Source of the DNA: Linnemannia schmuckeri
Taxonomy: Eukaryota; Mortierellomycota; Mortierellomycetes; Mortierellales; Mortierellaceae
Length of the DNA: 64,000 nt
Direction of reading: 5' to 3'
NCBI GenBank assembly: GCA_029449235.1
Contig: JANATG010000006.1
Span: forward strand, 1,426,001-1,490,000
This document shows positions 47,568 to 57,530 of the stretch, one piece after another (the first letter of the stretch is position 1; the number at the start of each line of letters is the position of its first letter). The notes under the pieces were generated by a model. That model had not been told where the DNA came from. It ran no database searches and saw nothing but the letters and a program-made list of their open reading frames with translations. A program made the translations under genes and the position numbers.

Positions 47568-49423
47568 CAACACCTTTCTTAGCCATCCTCCTGGAACGAG
47601 CTGGTATTCCCTACCTAGTCTATGAACGCGCCAAGGGTGTTAAGCCTCTAGGTAAGAAATGGTATTTCTTTGTTTCATTTCATCTAATCAACTATGTTTG
47701 TTTTTGGCACCAATTCTGTCGTTACTTACTCTGTTGTACACGTTGCTTTTTTTTGTCTCGCTGGCACAGGTGCGGTCATGTCGCTAAACGCTGGAGTCTT
47801 CCCGGCCATCGAGCAGCTGGGTCTGTACGAAGAGCTGTTGAAGGTGTCGCTCCGTTCAGGGGGTGGATTCAAGATCTACAAGAGCGACCTCTCCTTGATC
47901 TACAACCTCAAGACCGACATCCAGCACGTGTAAGTCCTCACGATGCACAACAACTACTGGTACGCTGGCATTATATCACCATAACAATGATGATCAAGGA
48001 CTAACCGTCAGCACTTTCTCTTTAGTATTGGGTACAACCACGTCGTTTTCGCGCGTCCCGAGTTCTATGACCTTTTGTTGTCCAGAGTGCCTGCTGAAAA
48101 GATTCACTTCAACAAAATGCTCACGGCCATGGAGCAAGACAGCAATGGTGTTACGATCCATTGCGCCGATGGGACCTTTTACAAGGGTGAATCGTTGTCG
48201 GAGCAGACGGTGCTTACAGTGGGGTCCGCCAGGCCATGTACAAGACCTTGGCTGAAGAAGGCAAACTGCCATCTTCGGATGCAGTTGAGCTCAATAAGGG
48301 CTTCATCTGCATGGTTGATACCACCAAGCCTCTCGATCCTGCTAGGTACCCTGGTACTGATGATACGATTGCCAGTTGCAATCAAATCATCGGTGATAAC
48401 AACAAATACTGCGTAAGATAAAATGACTGTTCTATTCCATGGAGCGACATGTGCCGTCGACATGAGTGATAATGAAGGTAGCAATCGCCCAGTTCTATCC
48501 TCAACTTGTTTTATGTTGCTTATTCTAGCGGAGCGTGTTCTCGGTCCCAGGGAACAGGGTCTGCTGGAACGTCATTCTCCAACTCGCTACCATCGAGGAG
48601 TCTGCCGACTACAAGTTCAAGAACGCAGAGTGGGGCGGCGATTCCGATGATCCCATGATCAGAGAAATCAGGAACTTCCTTATTCCCTTCGGGAACAATA
48701 CCCTGGGAGATGTCATTGATGAAGGATAACATCTCCAAGGTGTTCCTGGAAGACAAGTTGTTTGACACCTGGAATTATGGACGCGCTGTTTTGATTGGCG
48801 ATGGTAAGATAAACTGATTTGCTTTTGGGCGGGCCAACAATCTCGGTCATTTGTATTTACACGTCTTGTGCTCTACACCTACTATTCTAGCTTGCCATAA
48901 GCTCCTCCCAGTGCCGGTCTCGGTGCTGTTACATCTATTCAGGACGCTGTAGTTCTCGCCAACAGTCTCTATGAAATGAAGGGCGTTACACCCTTAGATA
49001 TTAACGTGGCACTCAATGAGTACAAGGATGAACGCTACACTCGCATCAAGGCCTAATACGACGCCAGCAAGATGGATGCTCGGTTGATTTACGGCCAAGT
49101 AAGAGTTGTAAACTCTGCATACCCTTTTTTTAGTTGGGTTAAGGAACAACTCTAAAGTTGGCAATCACCTAACCATCGCTTCTCTTTTGCAACGACAGTT
49201 GTTCATGGAAAGGATCTTGCGTGCCGTGGTGTTCAACTGGCTGCCCGAATCGGTCAAGCTGAAGGGAAGCGTCAAGGGTCTGGATTTTAGACCCCAGGCA
49301 TCTTTCCTCCCCCAGGTCCCTACTCGTGGAGTTGCCCCCGTCCTCCCACAAAAAGTCTCGCAGCGTTATTTAGATGAGCAAGCCAAATTAAACGTTCGGG
49401 AGGATGTGGATGTAGTAAAATAA
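47568..49423 (+). pseudogene. FAD monooxygenase copy 1, pseudogene
   Basis: The first of six tandem copies and clearly dead. The N-terminal exon begins at FLAILLERAGIPYLVYERAK, so the leader and the GXGXXG dinucleotide-binding loop are gone. Exon 2 is open (AVMSLNAGVFPAIEQLG). Exon 3 loses one base near 48190, where intact copies read GDILVGADG. Exon 4 starts with Arg in place of the usual Trp (CGG for TGG) and shifts frame near 48720 (VIDEG then stop). Exon 5 loses a base near 48911 (CHKLLP then VPVS) and has TAA at 49054 where other copies have a sense codon. The last exon is open to 49423. Splice sites are mostly preserved, so decay followed duplication of an intron-containing gene. Confidence 0.88.
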
Positions 49424-49901
49424 AATTTTATCCGCTTTTGATCTGGAGATCGGTGATGAAAGGGAAACTGATCGCCATCAAGCATTCCAGCACCAAGTGT
49501 TTATTAGTCTCACTTTTGGACCAGTAATGACTTGATCCATGCGATTGCCGAGTCATGTTGACCTAAAACAGCTCGTAGAAAACTTAAAGGACTTAGCTAC
49601 ATTGTTTGATATACATACTTTTGCACATTTGCTATCAATGACAGCGTGCTATCGTACCGCGCTCGTCAAACGAAGTCATTTCGTATCACCATCTTGTTTG
49701 TCTTGCATGCTCTTTTCTTGAAGACAACAAAAAAAGGACTTGTGCAACTCAACGATGTCGAATGTCAACCCATCTCTCATCTCTCCCCCTCACTCCTTCT
49801 TGTTCATCATCTCTTCTCTTCCTCTCATTCCTCGTCAACGTCCGACCACACACTTTTCCCCTACTCCGCGAACTTCTTTCTAGCTTACACACCAAACCTA
49901 A
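49424..49901. promoter_or_regulatory. upstream region of monooxygenase copy 2
   Basis: Pyrimidine-rich leader. It contains the shared element ACGATGTCGAATGTC at 49752-49766, whose ATG (49755) opens a 42-codon frame (MSNVNPSLISPPHSF...) that stops at 49881-49883, 18 bp before the gene's ATG. Confidence 0.45.
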
Positions 49902-52018
49902 ATGGTTTTAAACGATGAAACTTCAATTAAGTATCCCTCCCAGCCACCTCCTCTCAGCGACGGCAGGAACCCTCATGTCATGATTGTCGGCGCTGGTCTT
50001 GCTGGTCTCTTGCTCGGCATCCTCTTGGACCACGCTGGTATCCCCTACAAAATCTATGAGCGCGCGAAGGAGGTCAAGCCTTTGGGTATGCATCGATTGG
50101 CTGACAGAACTTGTTTCTCTTTCAGCCTTTCCTCACTTACTAATATCACCGAGATTACCAATCACAATAGGTGCTGTTATGACCTTGAATGCCGGAGTCT
50201 TCCCAGCCTTGGAGCAACTTGGGCTCTATGAGGAACTCGTCAAGCTCTCGCTGCCAGTCACAAGGACATCTGTGTTCCATGGTGACATGACCGAGATCAT
50301 CACTCTCAAGACCAAGCTCGCAGACGTGTAAATACCCAGTTTTAAAGTTGCCGATAGGCACTCTCTGGTAGAGGAAAGGCCAAGAACTCTAATACAGTAC
50401 AAGTTACCTCAATACCTACACCTTCCTCTTGTTTAGCATCGGCTACGACCATATCGTATTCCCACGACCAGAGTTTTACGACCTAGTGCTCTCCCGAGTC
50501 CCTCGCGAGAAGATCCATTTCAGCAAGAAGGTGTTGTCTATGGAGCAAAACAAGGAGGGCGTCATGATCCGCTGCTCTGACCGGACCACGTATCACGGCG
50601 ACATTCTTGTCGGAGCAGACGGTGCCTACAGTGGAGTCCGTCAGGCTCTTTACAAACGCATGGACAAGGCAGGAACACTTCCACCCTCCGACTTGGACGA
50701 GCTCAACAAGGGCTACATCTGCATGGTCGGAACTACAAGGCCTCTCGACCCAGCAAAGTATTCGGGCGTGGAGGGAAAGGATGCGAGCATTTACCAGATC
50801 GTCGGGAGAAACAGTAATTATTCGGTAACAGCAAACAACAATACACCTTCACATCACTTATTAACACGACCAGCGAGTAACAGTTGACCTAATCTCATCT
50901 CTTTCGATCCTCTGTTTTTCTCGTAGTGGAGTGTGTTCACCATCCCTGGGAACAGAATTTGTTGGAGTGTCAAGCTTCAGTTACTGACTGTTAAGGAGGC
51001 GACCCAGCATAAATTCAAGAACTCGGAATGGGGATCCGACACAAGCGATCCTATGATTAAGGAAGTGAGGGACTTTCTCATTCCCATGGGCGGCACCATG
51101 GGAGACCTGATCGATTCCTCCCCACGAGAGACAATTTCTCGTGTCTTTTTGGAGGATAAGTTGTTTGATACTTGGCACCATGGCCGCACAGTTCTAATTG
51201 GTGATGGTGTGTGTTTTTTTTTGTTTATGGGCGACAGACCGGTGCTCTCAAATTTTGAGCGATTGTATATGACAACCGCTCTAACAATCTCTCTGTCATT
51301 TTCCTCTCTTTTGCCATTACTCCCGCTCAAGCTGCACACAAGGTAATAACAATCGATTGTGCATAATTCTCTTTAGCGTTTTTCGTTCTGCAGGGAAGAG
51401 GGAAACACCACCTTTCATCCGATTGACTAAATCCGTCTCGTTTTTTGTTGTTGTTGTCACAATCATAGCTCCTTCCAAGTGCAGGTCTTGGCGCCGTAAC
51501 AGCGATGCAGGACGCTGTGGTCCTTGCCAACTGTATCTATGAGATGAAAGGCCTCAAGCTCGAGGATATTGATGAGGCATTCGTGGAATTTAAGAATGAA
51601 CGCTACCCCAAACTCCAGGCCCAGTACTCAGCTAGTCAGACGACCGCCAAGCTGCTCTATGGCCAGGTAATTTCTAGCCCCCTTCTCAACATCCCTCCTG
51701 GGAAACTTTTTTCGCACAAACCTACCTTGAATTCACCTGACGATGAATCTTTTTTTTTTTTTTGACTTGTCGTAAAAGGGATGGTTCGACAAGTTCTTGC
51801 GTGTGGTTGTGTTCAGCTTACTTCCCGAATCGTTCAAGCTCAAGGGAGCGTACAAGGGAATGGAGTTTCGACCACAGGCGTCATTCATTCCACAGGTTCC
51901 TGTTCGTGGCACTGCTCCGGTTCTCCCTCAGAAACCCTCCCTGAGATACCAAGCTGAACAGACTCAATTGAACAACGAGGAAGAGCATGCATCAGTAAGC
52001 GTGTCTGCCGTCGTTTAG
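49902..52018 (+). CDS. FAD-dependent monooxygenase, copy 2 (intact)
   Basis: Seven phased exons (49902..50085, 50171..50327, 50437..50824, 50927..51206, 51332..51342, 51469..51666, 51779..52018) give 485 residues. It is a class A flavoprotein monooxygenase of the p-hydroxybenzoate hydroxylase fold. VMIVGAGLAGLLLGILLD is the FAD/ADP loop, GDILVGADGAYSGVRQAL is the DG motif, and VLIGDAAHKLLPSAGLGAV is the GD motif binding the FAD ribityl chain. Such enzymes use NAD(P)H and oxygen to hydroxylate or epoxidise small aromatic or terpenoid substrates; the substrate here is unknown. Exon 5 is only 11 nt and codes the AHK part of the GD motif. It lacks a membrane anchor. The start follows a CT-rich leader with an upstream reading frame. 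Confidence 0.88.
51332..51342 (+). other. 11-nt microexon in the GD motif
   Basis: CTGCACACAAG lies between a CTCAAG acceptor and a GTAATA donor. It is needed to keep phase (1 to 0) between exons 51206 and 51469. Copy 6 has the matching microexon at 63778-63788; the other copies have the two pieces fused. Confidence 0.8.
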
Positions 52019-52558
52019 TTTCTTATTTTGTTAGTGTTAGGGCGTTGCGTCGAATAAAATTTACTCATTTCGTCGAGCATTTCAGAGGGAGGATGAGGTT
52101 GTCATTCAGGAACGAACAGTTGATGGTTCTAAATCACTGACTATGGCCCCTGCGTAAACTGTTCCTGAACCAAACAGACGCTCCTTAATCCACAAAAGCC
52201 GATGACGGCCAAAGTCAGATAGCCTTTCGTATGGATAGACGCTCGAGAGACAACCTTACACCTGGCCCTCTCTCTCTTGAGCAAGCATCATTTATGCAAG
52301 TGAAACCCCATTGAACAGTTCGCCTCCCAGGAGCAATTGAGTTCGTGCAACCGTGCAACTGTCCCCAGTCCTTGTTCCCTGACCAGTTGGCCACTACATA
52401 AAAAATACTTGTGTGCAACTTGATGTTGACGGTCAAGTCATCTCTCTTTTCTTACATATTTTCTTTTTTTTTGCCCATCACTTTTTCTCCCATTCCAAAC
52501 TTTTTCACCCATCCACCCTTTTCCTCTTTCGAGCCATATTTTTATTTCTTTATTCAAA
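52019..52558. promoter_or_regulatory. upstream region of monooxygenase copy 3
   Basis: 3' flank of copy 2 followed by a T/C-rich leader from about 52440. A weak version of the shared element (GATGTTGACGGTCA) lies near 52421. No gene seen. Confidence 0.4.
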
Positions 52559-54568
52559 ATGTCAATGGAGGACAAGTACCCGTCCCAACCTCCTCCTCTC
52601 AGCGACGGCAAGAATCCCCATGTCATGATCGTCGGAGCGGGCCTGGCTGGACTCCTACTCGCCATCCTCTTGGATAAAGCCGGGATCCCTTATCAGATCT
52701 TCGAACGCGCTAAGGAAGTGAAACCTCTGGGTAAGCAACATACTCTTCGCGGCCTGTTCGTCAAGTCAGTACTTGTCTTTGCCTATTTGGACCATACCTT
52801 TACCCAAAAATTGCGCTTAACTACCCTCCCTCGAACTCAGGTGCGGTTATGTCACTCAATGCTGGCATCCTTCCTGCCCTGGAACAACTCGGACTCTACG
52901 AGGACTTGCTCAAGCTTTCGTTGCCTGTTACAGGCACCTTCAACATTTATAACAGTGATTTGACCTTGATCCTCGCACCCAAGAATATCACCGCGCAAGT
53001 GTATGTGTCTTTGCTTTACTGTTTCGGATCTTTTTTTTCTTCGTTTGACAGAGAAAAATGAACTGATTCTCACCGCTATATGCCTTTTAGAATCGGTTAC
53101 GACCACATCGTTTTCCCACGGCCAGAGTTCTACGACCTCCTGCTGTCCAAGGTTCTTCGCGAGAAGATCCACTTCAGCAAGAAAGTGATGTCTCTGGAAC
53201 AGAACAAGGAGGGCGTCATGATTCGATGCGCTGACGGGACCACGTATCATGGCGACATCCTCGTCGGAGCAGATGGTGCACACAGCGGTGTACGTCAAGC
53301 CCTCTACAAACGCCTGGCAAAGCAGGGACAGCTGCCCCCCTCGGACTTGAAGGAGCTCAGCAAAGGCTTCATCTGCATGGTGGGAACAACCAAATCACTG
53401 GATCCTGCAAAGTACCCTGGTGTGGACGATGAGGCTGCCAACATCAACCAAATCATTAGCAAGGACTCTCTCTACTCGGTAAGAAACCAACTCAATTACT
53501 ATCCAGTGTAAATAAGCCTATGACTAGATCTACTACGACCGCTCTACTCAATATCATTCTCAATTTACCTATTAGTGGAGTGCATTCTCTGTGCCAGGGA
53601 ACAGGATTTGCTGGAACGTCAAACTCCAGCTCGCTACTGTCGAGGAGTCAACGGAACATAAGTTTAAGAGCTCCGAGTGGGGGCCAGAAACAAGCGAGCA
53701 TATGATCAAGGAGACGAGGGACTTTCGTATCCCCTTTGGCGACAACACCTTGGGAGACTTGATTGATGCGACTCCTCGGGAGAATATTTCGAAGGTTTTC
53801 TTGGAGGATAAGTTGTTTGATACTTGGAACCATGGCCGAACTGTCCTTATTGGCGATGGTTTGTTTTATCTTGTTATAATTTGTTTTGTTTTGGTCATAG
53901 TGAAGCAGAATGCTCTCGCATGATTGATGGTCCTCTTGCTCACACTATTATTTCACTGTTCTTTGCTCTCGTATATTTCGTCCTCAGCTTGTCATAAACT
54001 CCTTCCAAGTGCAGGTTTGGGTGCAGTGACAGCAATGCAGGACGCTGTAGTTCTTGCCAACTGCTTGTACGAGATGAAAGGTCTCGCACTTTCCGACATC
54101 AGCGCGACGCTGGATGAGTTTAAGACCGAACGCTACTCCAAAGTCAAAACGCAATATGAAGCGAGTAGAACGAATGCCAGACTGATCTACGGCCAAGTAA
54201 GCAACGTGCCTCTTTGTACACTGTTTTCTTTTCTTTTCTTCGCCTTCTCTGTCCACTGTTTTCTTTTCTTTTCTTCGCCTTCTCTGTCGGTATTAACGCA
54301 ACTGTTGCCTTTCTGACTTACTTTTATCTTTGTTACAAAACAGTCGTATTTTGAGAGATTCATGCGGATGATAATATTCAATTGGCTTCCAGAATCAGTG
54401 AAGATGAAGGGAGGGTACAAGGGTGTTGAATTTAGGCCTCAAGCGTCTTTCATTCCTCAGATCCCTGTTCGCGGAAGCGGACCTGTACTTCCTCAGAAGC
54501 CGTCTCAACGATACCTGGACGAGCAGTCGAAAATGAATGGCGGGGAGCATGCGCCGGCTGTAGTTTGA
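52559..54568 (+). CDS. FAD-dependent monooxygenase, copy 3 (intact)
   Basis: Six phased exons (52559..52730, 52841..53000, 53091..53478, 53576..53858, 53988..54196, 54344..54568) give 478 residues. The same class A monooxygenase fold as copy 2: VMIVGAGLAGLLLAILLDKA near residue 22, YHGDILVGADGAHSGVR in exon 3, and LIGDACHKLLPSAGLG across the exon 4/5 splice. The GD motif is not split by an extra intron, unlike copy 2. Intron 5 carries a perfect 35-bp tandem duplication. Parts of exons 1 and 3 are nearly identical to copy 5, while flanking parts differ, which suggests gene conversion. The substrate is unknown. Confidence 0.9.
54219..54288 (+). repeat. 35-bp perfect tandem duplication
   Basis: Two identical 35-bp units, 54219-54253 and 54254-54288, made of CTTTT-rich sequence, inside intron 5 of copy 3. 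Confidence 0.93.
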
Positions 54569-54879
54569 GTTCTACAAGAGAAAATAAAGTTGAACCGCTG
54601 TTTGCTTTACTGTCATTTGACACGGGCACAGTTATTTGCTCCCATTCCAATCGAAAATCGTACTCTTTGCTCTCAGCGGCTCTTTTCTTTTCGCTTGCTT
54701 GCCATCAACAACAAACACAAAACCCTGTTCACGTTAACAGCGATGTCGAGTGTCGAGATAACCCCCATCTCAGTTTTTTTCTTCTCGTTCATCTCTTTTA
54801 ACTCACTATCTCTTCTCATTCCATTCCAACTTTCGTCTTTCCAACCTTTCTGTTTCACTCCGTCTCTCAATACACCCAA
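54569..54879. promoter_or_regulatory. upstream region of monooxygenase copy 4
   Basis: CT-rich leader with the shared element at 54740-54754 (GCGATGTCGAGTGTC). Its ATG (54743) opens a frame (MSSVEITPIS...) that overlaps the start region of copy 4. Confidence 0.4.
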
Positions 54880-56892
54880 GTGGCATCAGAGGACGAACCA
54901 ACGGTCGAATACCCTTCCCAACCCCCTCTCTCAGCGATGGCAAGCACCTCCATGTCATGATTGTTGGAGCAGGTCTCGCTGGCCTCCTCCTCGCTCTTCT
55001 TCTGGAGAAGGCGGGCATCCCCTACCAGATCTATGAGCGAGCTCAAAAGGTCAAACCCCTTGGTAACGTCTGCACTTCCATATCTGTCGTATACAGGGAG
55101 CATCTCTTCCTCACAATGCCAATTGCTTTCCTTTTTTTAACTATTGATTTCTGTCTTTTACTCTCATTTGCAGGTGGAGCCATGTTCCTGAATGCCAGTA
55201 TTCTCCCTGCACTGGAGCAACTCGGACTGTACGACGAACTGAAAAAAGTATCACTTCCAGCGACTGGTGGATTCCATATCTACAACAGCAGCATGTCGTG
55301 AATCGCCAAGGTGAAAAGCAAACTTTCTGAAGTGTAAGTCATTTCCTTGGCTCCATTTCATGCATTGTCAACAAAAACAAACACTTGATGGTAACTGAAC
55401 ACGCTTCTCACTCTAATGTACCTCTCATCTTCTAGCATTGGTTACGACCGTGTTGTGTTCCCCCGTGCCGAGTTCTATGAGGTTTTGCTGGCCAAAATCC
55501 CTGCCGAGAAAATCCACTTCAGCAAGAAGGTGATGTCTTTGGAGCAAAATAAAGCGGGTGTCATGATCCGGTGTGCTGACGGGACCACCTACCACGGAGA
55601 CATTCTTGTCGGAGCCGATGGCGCGCACAGTGGAGTTCGTCAAGCTCTCTACAAACGATTACAAAAGGATGGGACACTTGCACCTTCGGACGCGAACGAA
55701 CTCAATAAGGTGTTCATCTGTATGGTCGGTACCACCAAACCGCTCGATCCTGCAAAATACCCTGGCGTCGACGATAAGATTTCTCAATACAACCAGATTA
55801 TCGGCAAGAACAACAGCTACTGTGTAAGATTTCAAGATTGTAATACTATTCCCATATGCTGGTGCTGTTCTTCGCAGTGGGACGAAGGGTACTGTATTCT
55901 CTTATTAACATCACAATTATTGCCCTGTACAGTGGAGTGAATTCTCCGTTCCAGAGAATAGAATCTCCTGAAATGTCATCCTTCAACTGTCAACTGTCAA
56001 CTGTCAAAGAAGCATGCGAGCACAAGTTTAAAACTCAAAGTGGGGCTCAGAGACAAGCGAGCCAATGATCAAGGAGGTGAGAGATTTCCTCATTCCCTTC
56101 GGAAACAACACTTTGGGAGATCTCATTGACGCGACTCCTCGGGATAATATCTCTCGCGTCTTCTTGGAGGATAAGTTGTTCGAAACGTGGCATCACGGCC
56201 GTACGGTCCTCATTGGCGATGGTATGTTGATTGTCCTTTTTGATTTGACCACAGTATGGAGGTATTTCCTTATCTTTGTGAATGTCTTCATGCTTACTTA
56301 CCTTTTTTTTCTTTCCTTCTCTGGTTCCTACTCCCGTTGGCGCAACCTCCAGCTTGTCACAAGCTGCATCCAAGTGCAGGTCTGGGAGCAGTTGTTTCAA
56401 TGCAGGATGCTGTGGTTCTTGCCAATTCTTTGTACGAGATGAAGGGTCTCACCTCAGCCGATATCGCAGAAGCTCTGGACGAGTTCAAAAATGACCGCTA
56501 CTCTCGAGTCAAGGAGCAGTTTGATGCCAGCAAAATGAGTGCCAAGCTGATTTATGGCCAGGTAAAATGCTCATCATTTTTTCAACACTTTGCCCTGTTG
56601 GAAACCAGACTATATTGGTATTAACCTCATCGATTTTACACTCTTTTTTTTTCCTCCTTTCAATTAGTCGTTGTTTGAGAGATTGTTGTGCATCGTGATT
56701 TTCAACTGGCTTCCAGAGTCGATCAAGATGAAGGGACATATCAAGGGAGTGGAGTTTAGACCCCAGGCGTTGTTCTTACCTCAAATTCCTGTTCGAGGAA
56801 CTGGGCCTGTGCTTCCTCAGAAGCCCTCTCAGAGATACCAAGCTGAGCAAGCTAAATTAAAAGCCGAGGAGCAGGCGCCTGTTGCGATTTGA
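54880..56892 (+). pseudogene. FAD monooxygenase copy 4, pseudogene
   Basis: All exon blocks are present but broken. The usual start codon is GTG (54880). Exon 1 keeps VMIVGAGLAGLLLALLLEKA. Exon 2 has TGA at 55299 after NSSMS. Exon 3 is completely open (IGYDRVVFPRAEFYEVLLAK to NNSYC) and keeps GDILVGADGAHSGVR. Exon 4 reads PEN for the family's PGN, then TGA at 55969 where others have Trp, then a repeated CAACTGT and a frameshift near 56035. From 56065 onward the frame is open again through exon 6 (QRYQAEQAKLKAEEQAPVAI). Decay is milder than in copy 1, so inactivation is probably more recent. Splice sites look intact. Confidence 0.87.
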
Positions 56893-57530
56893 GATCTGTA
56901 ATACTAAATTAAAGTTTATCCTGTTGTGTTTATCTGGCATTGAATGGCAATGTGAGGGGAATGCATATTGCAGAGCAGGAGAGTTGAGACAGCGAAACGA
57001 CCGAAACTTTCAATCTCCTCAATTGCACTGCTATCACAGACATCGCAGACATCGCAGATATTCTTTGATTTTCAATGATTGTGGCCCCTGCCTAAAGCAA
57101 AAAGCCAAGTAAAATGAAAAGCTGGCGCCCTTTCTTAACAGCAGTAGTGTCTTTCATACATTGCTACATGATACCATCCACTCTCTCCCTTCTTCTCTTT
57201 CTACTCCCCTTTCATACAGGCCCGTGATTATTAATATCCCACCACTTTTATTTACTTCGTACTCTTCATGCTGGTGTTGATAAGGTTGTACCATCCGCTT
57301 CATGCACATAAGAGTTGGCGTCTTTTTTTTTTTGTCACCCCGTCAGTTAGCAATAAAGCCATGAAATGGTACAAATCCTCAAACGATGTCGAATGTCGGT
57401 CGACTCATCTCTCCATCTCTCCTCTGCTCATCATCATCTTTCTCATTTCACTTCCAAGCTTGTTCATACCCCTCCTCCCTTTTTTTTTCATCCGCCTCAA
57501 ACTCGTTTAGACTCACCTTTTTAAACCTTA
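56893..57530. promoter_or_regulatory. upstream region of monooxygenase copy 5
   Basis: 3' flank of copy 4, then a leader holding the shared element at 57383-57397. Its ATG (57386) opens a 91-codon frame (MSNVGRLISPSLL...) that runs past the gene's own ATG in another frame. Confidence 0.45.
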
